Assembly (NCBI GenBank): GCA_946885905.1
Contig: CAMPHL010000006.1
Span: 1 to 19,092 of the forward strand
Length of the DNA stretch: 19,092 bases
Reading direction: 5' to 3'
Source: an uncultured Pseudomonadota bacterium
GTDB taxonomy: Bacteria > Pseudomonadota > Gammaproteobacteria > Burkholderiales > Usitatibacteraceae
In this document: positions 1 through 10,767 of the stretch, piece by piece
Layout of the letters: the number at the start of each line of letters is the position of its first letter
How positions within the stretch are numbered: position 1 is the stretch's first letter
Translations under genes and position numbers: made by a program
Notes under the pieces: generated by a model
Seen by the model: only the letters and a program-made list of their open reading frames with translations
The model's database searches: none
Told to the model about the DNA's origin: nothing

Positions 1-1
1 C

Positions 2-556
2 GTCTCGGTGGCCGCGGAGGCGCGGATCTCCCAGACGGTCAACGACGCGTTTCGCGCGGAGTTCGCCCGGCGCACCGTGCACGACGTGGTCTCGGGAGAG
101 CGCGAAATGATCATGAGCACGGTGGCCGACAAGGTCGACAAGGACCTGAAGAACATCGGCGTCGAGGTCGTGGACGTGAGGCTCAAGCGGGTGGACCTCG
201 TCGACGAGATCTCCACCGACGTCTACCGCCGCATGGAGTCCGAGAGGAAGCGGGTGGCGAGCGAACTGCGCGCCACCGGCCAGGCCGAAGGCGAGAAGAT
301 CAGGGCCGACGCGGACCGCCAGCGCCAGGTGACCGTGGCCGAGGCCTATCGCGACGCCCAGCGCGTCAAGGGCGAGGGCGACGCGCTCGCCTCACGCATC
401 TACGCCGAGGCGTTCCAGAAGAACCCCGAGTTCTACAGCTTCTACCGCAGCATGGAAGCCTACCGGCAGGGCCTGCGCACCAAGGGCGACGTGATGGTGC
501 TCGACCCGAGCTCCGAATTCTTCAAGTACTTCAAGAGCCCGGGCCGCGGCAAGTAG
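2..556 (+). CDS. hflC: HflC, membrane protease modulator (5' end missing)
   Basis: This is the C-terminal 184 codons of HflC; the start lies before the window. HflC forms a membrane complex with HflK that surrounds and restrains the FtsH AAA protease. What is visible is the second half of the SPFH/prohibitin domain, including GVEVVDVRLKRVDLVDEIS, which is typical of HflC. It is followed by the charged helical stretch with RMESERKRVASELRATG and the EGEKIRADADRQRQV segment. The protein ends with the conserved part containing FYRSMEAYR and the SSEFFKYFKSP tail. The N-terminal membrane anchor is not in view. The next gene begins 5 bp after the TAG stop, so they are very likely cotranscribed. The assignment to HflC rather than HflK rests on this C-terminal tail. 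Confidence 0.95.
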   Translation, partial: VSVAAEARISQTVNDAFRAEFARRTVHDVVSGEREMIMSTVADKVDKDLKNIGVEVVDVRLKRVDLVDEISTDVYRRMESERKRVASELRATGQAEGEKIRADADRQRQVTVAEAYRDAQRVKGEGDALASRIYAEAFQKNPEFYSFYRSMEAYRQGLRTKGDVMVLDPSSEFFKYFKSPGRGK

Positions 557-561
557 CGGCG

Positions 562-746
562 ATGGGCGAAGTCATCGCGGCGGGGATCGCGTTGATGTTC
601 GTGTTCGAGGGCGTGCTGCCCTTCGTTGCCCCGCGCCTCTGGCGCGAGACCTTCCGCAAGGCCATGGAGCTCACCGACGGGCAGCTACGCTTCTTCGGAC
701 TGGTCTCCATGGTAATGGGGCTCGGCATCCTGTGGCTGGCGCTCAA

Positions 747-750
<4 letters not shown>
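562..750 (+). CDS. DUF2065 family small inner-membrane protein
   Basis: This 62-residue protein has two hydrophobic segments, at about residues 4-21 and 43-60, joined by a charged loop (RLWRETFRKAMELTDGQLR). The pattern, the length and the position right after hflC match the DUF2065 (YjeT-like) family. In many proteobacteria that gene sits between hflC and purA. Its function is unknown; it should be an inner-membrane protein with a short loop. The ATG lies 5 bp after the hflC stop. The stop overlaps the next start as ATGA, so translational coupling to hisZ is likely. Confidence 0.85.
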
Positions 751-3118
<2,368 letters not shown>

Positions 3119-3127
3119 GCGTGCAGC

Positions 3128-3841
3128 CTAGCTGGCGCGCGGGTGCGCGCGCCCGTTGCCGTTGCGATTGAGCCGACCCATCAGCTTGTCGAGCGTCGAG
3201 GCCTTCTCCTCGGGCGCGCCGAACCGGACTTCGCGGGCCTGCTGGCGGACCTTCTCCGCGGAGGCGCGCAACTGCGCCGCGGCCTCGGCCATGACTTTCG
3301 CGCGCTGCTCCTGGTACTGGCGCTCCTCGAGCGCTTCCAGCGAACGGCGCGTGCTCTCGAGAATGATGCGTTCGGCCTCGGCGTTCCTGGCCTCGCGCTC
3401 GGCGCGGGCGGCTGCGAGCGCCGCGGCGCGCTCGTCGGCCTGGATGCGCTTCATCTTGGCCTCGGCCTCGATGCGGGCGGCTTCCTTGGACTCGTCCTTC
3501 GCTTTCGCGAGCTCGGTTTCGGCTTCCAGGCGCTTGCGGGCCGCGTCGAGCGCCTTGCTCTCGGCCTCCGCCCGAAGCTTGGCCGCCACGGCCGCTTCGA
3601 GCTCCGCCTTCACCTGCGCCGCCAGGGCCTCGGTGGCCGCAGCCTCGGCGATGGTGCGCGCTTCCACGGTCTTGCGGGCGTCGTCTTCCGCGACCTGGCG
3701 CTCACGCGCAAGGCGCGCGGCAAGCCGCGCCTCGTCGGCGGCCGCGCGGGCGCGGGCCGCGGCGATCGCGTCCATGGCGCTGTTCTGCTGCGCCACGGCG
3801 ATCGCGTCCTCGTGTTGCCGAAGCTCGTCGCGCGGGGTCAT
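3128..3841 (-). CDS. Hypothetical Ala/Glu/Arg-rich coiled-coil protein
   Basis: I do not recognise this protein. Almost the whole chain is a charged, alanine-rich helix (about residues 10-205 from the ATG at 3841) with repeated A/E/R/K heptad-like runs. A shorter C-terminal tail follows, ending with KASTLDKLMGRLNRNGNGR. There is no signal peptide, membrane segment or enzymatic motif, so it should be a soluble rod. Resemblance to TolA-type proteins is compositional only. The start is uncertain. An in-frame TTG at 3934 would extend it to 268 residues and begin 8 bp from the tRNA-Leu 3' end; a GTG at 3862 has AAGGGA upstream. Strand, stop and continuous frame are clear, and the opposite strand gives no credible protein. 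It occupies the interval where enterobacteria carry nsrR. Confidence 0.6.
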   Translation of the reverse strand: MTPRDELRQHEDAIAVAQQNSAMDAIAAARARAAADEARLAARLARERQVAEDDARKTVEARTIAEAAATEALAAQVKAELEAAVAAKLRAEAESKALDAARKRLEAETELAKAKDESKEAARIEAEAKMKRIQADERAAALAAARAEREARNAEAERIILESTRRSLEALEERQYQEQRAKVMAEAAAQLRASAEKVRQQAREVRFGAPEEKASTLDKLMGRLNRNGNGRAHPRAS

Positions 3842-3942
3842 GCCCCTACGAGGGCCGTCCACCCGGAGTAGTTCCCTTGGAGGGACTCCTTTGGGCCGGT
3901 CGCTGCCCCTCGGTTGATCGAAGAGCTTGCTCAAGGGAAACT

Positions 3943-4027
3943 TGGTGCCCAGAAGAGGACTCGAACCTCCACGGTGTTACCCGCCAGTACCTGAAACTGG
4001 TGCGTCTACCAATTCCGCCATCTGGGC
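3943..4027 (-). tRNA. tRNA-Leu, anticodon CAG
   Basis: Read on the minus strand, the 85-nt gene starts GCCCAGATGGCGGAATTGG and ends TTCTGGGCACCA, with the CCA encoded. The 7-bp acceptor stem GCCCAGA/TCTGGGC pairs perfectly. The anticodon stem CCAGT/ACTGG closes a loop TTCAGGT, so the anticodon is CAG (reads CUG, leucine). A variable arm longer than 5 nt (GCGGGTAACACCGT area) makes it a class II tRNA, as expected for leucine. The T-arm contains GGTTCGAGTCC. A candidate promoter lies just upstream. Confidence 0.95.
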
Positions 4028-4042
4028 GCGGAAGAACAATAA

Positions 4043-4071
4043 ATTTTAAGGGATGACACGAAGATTGTCTA
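4043..4071 (-). promoter_or_regulatory. Candidate sigma-70 promoter of tRNA-Leu
   Basis: On the minus strand there is TAGACA (4071 to 4066) as a -35 box and TAAAAT (4048 to 4043) as a -10 box, separated by 17 bp. Each matches the consensus at five of six positions. The expected start site is near 4036, about 9 nt before the mature tRNA. The -35 box and the spacer fall inside the first codons of rnr on the other strand. Confidence 0.6.
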
Positions 4072-6332
4072 GCAAAACCAAGGGCCTGGGGGACTACCCC
4101 ACCGAGATTCCCGCCCGCGAAGATTACCTCGCAGTGCTCAACGAAGAAGGCGTTCCGGTCGCCGAGGACCGCCTGCGCGAGCTCCTGGGCATCACCCCGG
4201 AGCAGCACGAAGGCTTCGAGCGGCGCCTGGCCGCCATGGAGCGGGAGGGCCAGGTCCTGCGCAACCGCCGCGGCCACGTGCTGCTCCCGGACCGCGCCGG
4301 CCTCATCAAGGGCAAGGTCATCGGCCATGCCGACGGCTTCGGCTTCCTCAAGCCGGAGGACGGCTCGGCCGACCTCTTCCTGGACCCCAAGCAGATGCAC
4401 AAGGTCCTGCATTCCGATGTCGTGCTCGCGCGCGTCACGGGCGTAGACCGGCGCGGGCGCCTCGAAGGCGCGATCGTCGAGGTGCTCGAGCGGCGCAACA
4501 CGAAGGTCGTGGGGCGCCTCTTCATCGAGCAGGGCGTGGCCTTCGTCATCGCCGAGAACAAGCGCATCAGCCAGGACATCCAGATCCAGCCCGAGACCCT
4601 GAACGGCGCGAAGGCGGGGCAGGTGGTCGTGGCCGAGATCGTCGAGCAGCCGTCGAAGAATTCCGAGCCCATCGGCAGGGTGGTCGAAGTGCTGGGCAAC
4701 TACGCCGATCCGGGGATGGAGATCGAGATCGCGCTGCGCAAGCACGACCTGCCGCACGAGTTCCCGAAGGACGCGCTGGAGCAGGCACGGAAGCTTCCCA
4801 AGGATGTGACCGAGAAAGACTGGTCGGGGCGAGCCCAGGGATCCGTACGCAAGGACCTGCGCTCGCTGCCCTTCGTGACCATCGACGGCGAGACCGCGAA
4901 GGACTTCGACGACGCCGTCTACGCCGAGAAGCGCGGCAAGGGCTTCCGGCTTTGGGTCGCCATCGCCGACGTCTCCCATTACGTGAGACCTGGCGATGCG
5001 TTGGACAAGGAAGCCTACGAGCGCGGCAACTCGGTGTACTTCCCGCGGCGCGTGATCCCGATGCTGCCCGAGGAGCTCTCGAACGAGCTCTGCTCGTTGA
5101 AGCCCGACGTGGACCGCCTCGTGATGGTGTGCGAGATGGACGTTTCCGCCAACGGCTCGGTGCGCCACTACGACTTCTACGCGGGCGTGATCCACTCGCA
5201 GGAGCGCTGTACCTACACGCGCGTGGCGGCCCACATCGAGGGCAAGGAGCCGGATCCGCCGCTTCCACCCTCGGTCGTTCCCAACATCGAGGACCTCTAC
5301 GGCGTCTTCAAGGCGCTCTTCGGCGCGCGCCAGAAGCGCGGCGCCATCGACTTCGACTCGGTCGAGACGCGCATGATCTTCGACGAGAACGGCAAGATCG
5401 AGCGCATCGTCCGGGTCGAGCGCAACGACGCCCACCGGCTGATCGAGGAGTGCATGCTCGCGGCCAACGTGTGCGCGTCCGACTTCCTCGCCAGGAACGA
5501 GCAGCACACGCTTTATCGCGTGCACGAGGGCCCTACGCCCGAGAAGCTCGAGGCCCTGCGCGCGATGCTCAAGGATTTCGCCCTCACGCTCGGCGGCGGC
5601 GACGAGCCGCAGGCCAAGGACTACGCGGAGCTGCTCAAGCGCGTGAAGGGGAAACCCTATTCGGGAATGCTGCAGACGGTGATGCTGCGCTCGCTCGCGC
5701 AGGCGGTGTACACGCCCGACAACGTGGGCCACTTCGGCCTGGCCTACGAGGCCTATGCCCACTTCACCTCCCCCATCCGCCGCTATCCCGATCTTCTCGT
5801 GCACCGTGGCATCAAGGCGGTGCTCGCGAAGAAGAAGTACGAGGCGGGTGACTGGGCCGCGATCGGCGTGCACTGTTCCGAGACCGAGCGCCGCGCCGAC
5901 GACGCCACGCGCGACGTGGAAGCCTGGCTCAAGACCTACTTCATGCAGGACCACGTGGGCGAGGAGTTCGACGGCACGATCAGCGGAGTCACGCAGTTCG
6001 GGCTCTTCGTGACCCTCGACGACCTCTACATCGACGGCCTGGTGCACATCTCCGACCTGGGCCAGGACTACTTCAAGTTCGACGCGCACAAGCACCTGCT
6101 CAAGGGCGAGCGCACGGGAGTGAAGTACCAGCTGGCCGGGCGCGTGCGCGTGAAGGTGGTGCGCGTGAACCTCGAGCAGGCGAAGATCGACTTCGTGCTG
6201 GTGAATGCGCCGCAGGCGTGGAAGAGCGATGAGCCCGAGGCGAACCCGCGGCCGCCCAAGCTGCGCGACTACGACAAGAAGGTGAAGAAGCTCGAAGCGC
6301 AGAACCCGAGGAAGAACAAAAAGTACAAATGA
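4053..6332 (+). CDS. rnr: Ribonuclease R (RNB-family 3'-5' exoribonuclease)
   Basis: This 759-residue RNase R degrades structured RNA from the 3' end and takes part in rRNA and mRNA turnover. The N-terminal part holds a winged-helix segment (about 20-85) and a cold-shock/OB segment (about 85-150, with [14 protein letters not shown]). The RNB domain spans about 262-590. Its metal-binding aspartates are visible as D278, D284, D286 and D287 in [12 protein letters not shown]. The conserved [19 protein letters not shown] follows. An S1 domain (about 635-720) precedes a lysine-rich tail ending RKNKKYK. The ATG at 4053 gives the right length but has no spaced Shine-Dalgarno (AAGGG abuts it), and the first residues overlap the opposing tRNA promoter. 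An in-frame TTG at codon 5 is the only close alternative. It is coupled to rlmB by an ATGA overlap. Confidence 0.96.
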   Translation: MTRRLSSKTKGLGDYPTEIPAREDYLAVLNEEGVPVAEDRLRELLGITPEQHEGFERRLAAMEREGQVLRNRRGHVLLPDRAGLIKGKVIGHADGFGFLKPEDGSADLFLDPKQMHKVLHSDVVLARVTGVDRRGRLEGAIVEVLERRNTKVVGRLFIEQGVAFVIAENKRISQDIQIQPETLNGAKAGQVVVAEIVEQPSKNSEPIGRVVEVLGNYADPGMEIEIALRKHDLPHEFPKDALEQARKLPKDVTEKDWSGRAQGSVRKDLRSLPFVTIDGETAKDFDDAVYAEKRGKGFRLWVAIADVSHYVRPGDALDKEAYERGNSVYFPRRVIPMLPEELSNELCSLKPDVDRLVMVCEMDVSANGSVRHYDFYAGVIHSQERCTYTRVAAHIEGKEPDPPLPPSVVPNIEDLYGVFKALFGARQKRGAIDFDSVETRMIFDENGKIERIVRVERNDAHRLIEECMLAANVCASDFLARNEQHTLYRVHEGPTPEKLEALRAMLKDFALTLGGGDEPQAKDYAELLKRVKGKPYSGMLQTVMLRSLAQAVYTPDNVGHFGLAYEAYAHFTSPIRRYPDLLVHRGIKAVLAKKKYEAGDWAAIGVHCSETERRADDATRDVEAWLKTYFMQDHVGEEFDGTISGVTQFGLFVTLDDLYIDGLVHISDLGQDYFKFDAHKHLLKGERTGVKYQLAGRVRVKVVRVNLEQAKIDFVLVNAPQAWKSDEPEANPRPPKLRDYDKKVKKLEAQNPRKNKKYK

Positions 6333-7060
6333 AGATCCTGGTCGGCTTCCACGCCGTGACGAGCCGCCTGCGGCAGAAGCCCGGCACCGTGAGCGAGATC
6401 TACCTCGACGCCGGGCGCAACGACGGGCGCGCCAAGGATTTGCGCAAGTTGGCCGAGGGCGTCGGCGTGCGCCTGATCACCGTCGATTCGAAACGCCTGG
6501 ACGGCATGGCCGGCGGCACGCGACACCAGGGTGTGGTCGCGCAGGCGCAACCGCTCGACATGCCCAAGTTCATCGAGGACGTGCTCGATGCGCTCCTGGA
6601 GCCGCCGCTGCTGCTCATCCTCGACGGCGTGCAGGACCCCCACAACCTGGGTGCGTGCCTGCGCGTGGCCGACGGCGCGGGCGCCCACGCCGTCATCGCG
6701 CCCAAGGATCGCAGCGTCGGACTTACCGCGGCCGCGATCAAGGTCGCCTCCGGAGCCGCCGAATCCGTCCCCTACATCGTGGTCACGAACCTCGCACGCA
6801 CGATGCGCGACCTGAAGGACCGCGGCATCTGGCTGACCGGAACCGCGGATGGCGCGGCGCAGACGATCTACCAGGCGAAGCTCGACGGGGCCGTGGGCCT
6901 CGTGATGGGTGCGGAAGGCGAGGGGCTGCGCCGGCTCACCCAGGAGACTTGCGACCTGCTGGTGTCGATCCCGATGCTGGGATCGGTCGAGAGCCTGAAC
7001 GTCTCGGTGGCAAGCGGCGTGTGCCTGTACGAGGCGCGCCGCCGGCGCCTCTCGGCCTGA
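6329..7060 (+). CDS. rlmB: RlmB, 23S rRNA (guanosine-2'-O-)-methyltransferase
   Basis: This 243-residue SpoU/TrmH-family (SPOUT) enzyme methylates the 2'-O of the P-loop guanosine of 23S rRNA (G2251 in E. coli). The N-terminal part (about 1-75) is the L30e-like substrate-binding domain. The catalytic domain shows the three SpoU motifs: [14 protein letters not shown] with Asn106 and Arg112, GAEGEGLRR at 194-202, and [17 protein letters not shown] with Ser222 and Asn224. The start overlaps the rnr stop as ATGA, and the rnr-rlmB pairing is widely conserved. Length and motifs are normal. RlmB rather than another SpoU member is inferred from this context and the N-terminal domain. Confidence 0.95.
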   Translation: MKILVGFHAVTSRLRQKPGTVSEIYLDAGRNDGRAKDLRKLAEGVGVRLITVDSKRLDGMAGGTRHQGVVAQAQPLDMPKFIEDVLDALLEPPLLLILDGVQDPHNLGACLRVADGAGAHAVIAPKDRSVGLTAAAIKVASGAAESVPYIVVTNLARTMRDLKDRGIWLTGTADGAAQTIYQAKLDGAVGLVMGAEGEGLRRLTQETCDLLVSIPMLGSVESLNVSVASGVCLYEARRRRLSA

Positions 7061-7099
7061 TTTCGTCATCCGCGGGCCCCGTCGGCGCGTTCGGCGGGA

Positions 7100-7478
7100 A
7101 TGAGAAAGGCGAAACGGCGGGTCCGCGTCGATGCGCGGTCCATGGGTTCGGCGGTTCACCCCGGTGAGTGGTTGCAGCGGGCGTTCCTCGACGAGTACGG
7201 CGTCTCGCAGACGGCGCTGGCGCGGGCGATCGGGGTATCCCCGCGGCGCATCAATGAAATCATCCTCGGGCGCCGCGCGATCACGGGAGAGACCGCTTTG
7301 TTGCTGGAGCAAGGCCACCGGCTACTCGGCCCAGCAGTGGATGGCGTTCCAGGCCGAATACGACCTGGAGCGGGCCCGTATGCTGCTGGCGGGCCGGCCG
7401 CCGCGAAAGATCGTTCCCCTGTCGCCGTTGGAAGAGCCGATCGACGGGCGCGCTTCGCCTTCAAGCCATGACGCGTAA
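7100..7478 (+). pseudogene. HigA-type antitoxin / XRE regulator, frameshifted
   Basis: The first part, read from ATG 7100 (or ATG 7142), has the HigA signature: HPGEWLQRAFL, then the helix-turn-helix VSQTALARAIGVSPRRINEI, then GRRAITGETALLLE. After codon GAG (7307-7309) this frame loses family likeness. The next frame continues exactly with KATGYSAQQWMAFQAEYDLE, the normal HigA C-terminal half, and ends at the TAA at 7476-7478. Leaving out one base (C at 7310) would join the two parts into one protein. No HigB-like toxin is next to it. It is either a recent orphan pseudogene or a single-base sequence error. HigA proteins bind palindromic operators, and a long palindrome covers the end of this gene. 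Confidence 0.75.
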
Positions 7479-7493
7479 CGTTACGCGTCATGG
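7466..7493. repeat. Perfect 28-bp palindrome, candidate operator
   Basis: The left arm CCATGACGCGTAA (7466-7478) and right arm TTACGCGTCATGG (7481-7493) are exact reverse complements around a central CG, so the dyad has no unpaired loop. It covers the stop codon of the frameshifted HigA-like gene. It is about 200 bp upstream of the M16 peptidase start. There is no T-run, so it looks more like a protein-binding site than a terminator. A related sequence lies at 7564-7578. Confidence 0.6.
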
Positions 7494-7561
7494 GGCGTGA
7501 GGTGCACATGGGCGGGCGTGCGGTCCGAGGAATCTTTGGGCCGCTCCGAAGTCCCTCCCGT

Positions 7562-7580
7562 ATAACGTCATGCGTCATAG
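7562..7580. promoter_or_regulatory. Second, imperfect copy of the ACG/CGT dyad
   Basis: AACGTCATGCGTCAT here matches AACGTTACGCGTCAT in the right half of the 28-bp palindrome at 13 of 15 positions. It is itself an imperfect dyad (TATrACGy...rCGTyATA). The two copies flank about 70 bp without a gene, just upstream of the peptidase. It may be a paired operator site; the regulator is unknown. Confidence 0.35.
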
Positions 7581-7644
7581 CCCGAATCGAACCCCCAGGC
7601 GACGAGGAGTGTCCGCCATTGTGACAATCGTCCCCGCCTCCCTC

Positions 7645-7653
7645 TGGGATAAT
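7645..7653 (+). promoter_or_regulatory. Candidate extended -10 promoter for the M16 peptidase
   Basis: TGGGATAAT fits an extended -10 element (TG, one base, then GATAAT). It sits 43 bp before the chosen ATG at 7696. No convincing -35 box is found at 16-18 bp, although TTGTGACA occurs further upstream at 7619-7626. The assignment is weak. Confidence 0.35.
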
Positions 7654-7695
7654 CCGCACTCCTCGCCGTACCTCCTTTCCAAGGCCGTTGCCTCC

Positions 7696-10479
7696 ATGAC
7701 CCGAACCTTCGCTGCGCTCCTCCTCGCCCTTGCCGTGCCGCTCGCCGCCGCGCAGCCGCAACCTGCACCGCGCACCGGCACCGTGACGCCCGTGGAAGCG
7801 AAGGGCCGCAAGCCCGCGCAGCGCCTGCCGCAGCCAAAGGCCGTGACGCCGGTCAAGGTGCACGAAGTCGAAGGGATGACCGAGTACCGCCTGCCCAACG
7901 GCCTCCAGGTCCTGCTCTTCCCGGATCCCTCGAAGCCCACGATCACGGTGAACATCACGTACCTCGTCGGCAGCCGCCACGAGAACTACGGCGAGACCGG
8001 CATGGCGCACCTGCTCGAGCACCTGCTCTTCAAGGGAACGCCGAAGCATCCGAACATCGACCAGGAGTTCAACCAGCGCGGCGTGCGCTACAACGGCACT
8101 ACCTGGATCGACCGCACGAACTATTACGAGCTCTTCCAGGCGAGCGACGACAACCTCGCGTGGGCGATCGAGCTCGAAGCCGACCGGATGGTCAACTCGA
8201 ACATCGCGAAGAAGGACCTCGACAGCGAGATGACGGTCGTGCGCAACGAATACGAGAGCGGCGAGAACTCGCCCTTCAGCGTCTTGCTCAAGCGCCTGCA
8301 GAGCGTGACCTTCGACTGGCACAGCTACGGGCGCTCGACCATCGGCAACAGGAGCGACATCGAGAACGTCCGCATCGAGAACCTGCAGGCCTTCTACCGC
8401 ACGTACTACCAGCCCGACAACGCGGTGCTGCTCATCGCCGGCAAGTTCGACGAGAAGAAGGCGCTCGACCTCATCGCCAGGCACTTCGGCCCGATTCCAA
8501 AGCCCGTGCGCACACTGCCGCCCGAGTGGACGGTCGAGCCCACGCAGGACGGCCCGCGAGAGTTCCAGGTGCGCCGCAAGGGCGACATCCAGATCGTGGC
8601 GCTGGCGTACAAGGTGCCTTCCAGCCTGCACGTCGACTCCGACGCGATCGGGTTCGGCAGTTTCATCCTGGGCCACGTCCCCACGGGGCGCATGCACAAG
8701 GCGCTGGTGGAGACCGGGAAGGCCGCGCAGGTCTTCAGCGTGCCGCTGCCCGGCCGTCATACGGGGCTGCAGCTTTTCGGCGCCGTGGTGAAGCTGGGCG
8801 AGCCGGTCGAGCCGGTACGCGACGAGCTCGTGAGGATCGTGGAGTCGTTCAAGGACAACCCGCCCAATGCGCAGGAGATCGAGCGCACGAGGCTTTCGTT
8901 CATGAACGCTGTCGAGAAGACCCTCGCCAACCACGAGCAGCTGGGCGTGCAGATGTCCGAGTACATCGCGCTCGGCGACTGGCGGCTCTTTTTCCTCGCC
9001 CGCGACGACCTGGACAAGATCACCTCCGAAAAGGTCGCGGCCGCTTCCAAGGCCTACTTCCGCCGCGACAATCGCACGGTGGGAATCTTCGTCCCGGAGG
9101 ACAAGCCGATGCGCGCCGAGATCCCGGCGCCGCCACCCGTGGCCGAAGTGATGAAGGACTTCGTGGCCAAGCCCGCGACCAGCTACGCGGAGGCCTTCGA
9201 TCCCTCGCAGGCCAACATCATGGCTCGCACGAAGACCTACACCTTCGACAACGTGAAGGTGGCTCTCCTGCCGAAGAAGAATCGTGGAGAGACGGTCAAC
9301 GTCGCGATCGTGCTGCACCTGGGCAACGAGAAGGACCTGTTCGGCCAGCGCACGAACGCCTCGTTCGCCGGGTCGATGCTCGCGCGGGGCACGACCCGCG
9401 TCACGCGCGCGCAGCTCTCCGACGAATGGGAGCGGCTCAAGGTGTCGGGGCGGGTTGCCGGCCCGGCCGCCGGCTTGCAGACCACGCGCCCCAACCTGGA
9501 GGAAACGCTGCGGCTGGCCGTGCACGTGATGCGCGAGCCGCGCTTCGATCCGCAGGAGTTCGAGCAGCTGAAGATGCAACGCATCACCTCGATCGAGGCG
9601 CAGATGACCGAGCCCGAGTCGCGCGCCTCCGAGGCGATGTCCGCGCATTTCAATATCCATCCCAAGGGCGATTGGCGATATTCGCCCACGCTCGAGGAGT
9701 CCCTCGCGCAAACGCGCGCTGCGACCCTCGAGGGCGCCAAGGCCTTCCACGAGCGTTTCTACGGCGTGGCGCAAGCCGAGATCGCCGTGGTGGGCGACTT
9801 CGACGAGGCCCGCGTCGCCGCCGTGATCAAGGAGCTTTTCGCCGGCTGGCCGCCGAAGGTGCCCTACCAGCGCGTGCCCAACGAGTATCGCGACATCCCC
9901 GCGGCGCAAAAGACCATCGACACACCGGACAAGGAGAATGCCGTCTTCCTCGCGCGCCAGAACGTCGAGCTCAAGGACGACGATCCGGACTTCCCGGCGC
10001 TCTATGTGGCGAACTACATCCTGGGCGGTGGGGCGGGCTTCGATTCGCGCTTCGCCACGCGGATCCGCCAGAAAGATGGCCTGTCCTATGGCGTCGGTTC
10101 CGACCTGTCGATCGGCTCCCTCGATAGGGCCGGGTCGTGGTCGGCGTATGCCATCGCTGCGCCCGGAAACATCGCTCGCGTCGAGACCGCGTTCAGGGAA
10201 GAGCTCGAGCGGGCGCTCAAGGACGGCTTCACCGATGCGGAGCTCGCGGCTGCCAAGTCGGGAATCATGCAGAAGCGAGTGCAGGCGCGTTCCCAGGACG
10301 GCACGGTGGCGAGCGCCTGGACGGGCAATCTCTACCTCGGGCGCACGTGGGACTTCAGCAAGCAGTTCGAGGAGAAGATCCTGGCGCTCCGCGCGGCCGA
10401 GGTTTCCGCGGCGCTGCGCAAATATCTCGACCCGGCGAAGGTCGCGGTGGTGAAGGCGGGGGATTTCACGAAGAAATAG
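7696..10479 (+). CDS. Secreted two-domain M16 zinc metallopeptidase
   Basis: This 927-residue protein begins with a classic signal peptide ([20 protein letters not shown]), so it should be exported to the periplasm or beyond. The first M16 unit carries the inverted zinc motif HLLEH, with His105, Glu108 and His109. The second ligand Glu185 follows exactly 76 residues after His109 in [14 protein letters not shown] second M16 unit begins near residue 515. It has no HxxEH and is the inactive partner half that closes the chamber. It contains [20 protein letters not shown] and GLSYGVGSD, the usual substrate-contact region. Overall it resembles PqqL-like zinc peptidases; the substrate cannot be told. 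I chose ATG 7696 over the in-frame 7570 start because it places the signal peptide at the N-terminus. It is a single gene with its own likely promoter. Confidence 0.92.
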   Translation: MTRTFAALLLALAVPLAAAQPQPAPRTGTVTPVEAKGRKPAQRLPQPKAVTPVKVHEVEGMTEYRLPNGLQVLLFPDPSKPTITVNITYLVGSRHENYGETGMAHLLEHLLFKGTPKHPNIDQEFNQRGVRYNGTTWIDRTNYYELFQASDDNLAWAIELEADRMVNSNIAKKDLDSEMTVVRNEYESGENSPFSVLLKRLQSVTFDWHSYGRSTIGNRSDIENVRIENLQAFYRTYYQPDNAVLLIAGKFDEKKALDLIARHFGPIPKPVRTLPPEWTVEPTQDGPREFQVRRKGDIQIVALAYKVPSSLHVDSDAIGFGSFILGHVPTGRMHKALVETGKAAQVFSVPLPGRHTGLQLFGAVVKLGEPVEPVRDELVRIVESFKDNPPNAQEIERTRLSFMNAVEKTLANHEQLGVQMSEYIALGDWRLFFLARDDLDKITSEKVAAASKAYFRRDNRTVGIFVPEDKPMRAEIPAPPPVAEVMKDFVAKPATSYAEAFDPSQANIMARTKTYTFDNVKVALLPKKNRGETVNVAIVLHLGNEKDLFGQRTNASFAGSMLARGTTRVTRAQLSDEWERLKVSGRVAGPAAGLQTTRPNLEETLRLAVHVMREPRFDPQEFEQLKMQRITSIEAQMTEPESRASEAMSAHFNIHPKGDWRYSPTLEESLAQTRAATLEGAKAFHERFYGVAQAEIAVVGDFDEARVAAVIKELFAGWPPKVPYQRVPNEYRDIPAAQKTIDTPDKENAVFLARQNVELKDDDPDFPALYVANYILGGGAGFDSRFATRIRQKDGLSYGVGSDLSIGSLDRAGSWSAYAIAAPGNIARVETAFREELERALKDGFTDAELAAAKSGIMQKRVQARSQDGTVASAWTGNLYLGRTWDFSKQFEEKILALRAAEVSAALRKYLDPAKVAVVKAGDFTKK

Positions 10480-10720
10480 GCGGCCTCGGGCCGAGCGTGA
10501 GCTGCCACCGCTCGAAGATGCGTGCCACTTCCATCACGCTGTGGCCGGTACCGGTGCCGAGGTTCAACGTGAGGACGGTGCCCGTCTGCAGCCGCTCGAG
10601 GGCACGCAGCGCCGCGAGATGGCCCTCGGCGAGGTCCATCACGTGCACGTAATCGCGCACGCCCGTCCCGTCAGGGGTCGAATAGTCGTTTCCGAAAACC
10701 TCCAGGAGATTCCGCCCGGC
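10466..10720 (-). pseudogene. galE: Internal fragment of UDP-glucose 4-epimerase
   Basis: On the minus strand about 85 codons encode a clear GalE segment: [17 protein letters not shown], then [20 protein letters not shown] and [19 protein letters not shown]. Both ends are lost. Upstream, the frame meets a TGA near 10753 and the NAD-binding N-terminal two thirds are missing. Downstream, the family likeness stops after IFER and a TAG follows at 10466-10468, so the C-terminal region (about 60 residues) is also missing. The fragment overlaps the last 14 bp of the M16 gene and abuts the UDP-glucuronate genes. It is a remnant and cannot be a working epimerase. Confidence 0.8.
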
Positions 10721-10753
10721 GCGGCAGTTCCGCCGGGGGGCCGGAAGGCGTCA

Positions 10754-10761
10754 TATAGAAT
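10754..10761 (+). promoter_or_regulatory. Candidate -10 box right before the decarboxylase gene
   Basis: TATAGA (10754-10759), in the stretch TATAGAAT, ends 8 bp before the ATG at 10768. No Shine-Dalgarno lies in between (TCCCCCG). If used, transcription would start at or next to the A of the ATG and give a leaderless or nearly leaderless mRNA. No good -35 box is seen. Confidence 0.3.
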
Positions 10762-10767
10762 CCCCCG

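Noticed and set aside
3920..3940. Short GAGC/GCTC inverted repeat after tRNA-Leu as its terminator
   Set aside because: A 4-bp stem with a 2-nt loop and no T-run cannot be supported as a terminator.
3846..6095. 749-codon minus-strand frame opposite rnr
   Set aside because: It runs through the tRNA gene and mirrors the RNase R codons; no recognisable domain.
7061..7080. TCGTCATCCGCGGGCCCC after rlmB as a second copy of the stem-loop at 18631-18648
   Set aside because: Only TCGTCA-CC is shared and no matching stem forms here; too little for a repeat family.
7156..9909. 917-codon open frame on the minus strand opposite the M16 peptidase
   Set aside because: It is rich in Arg, His, Val and Leu with no domain. 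The plus strand encodes a complete peptidase with signal peptide and zinc motif. In GC-rich DNA such long antisense frames are common shadows.
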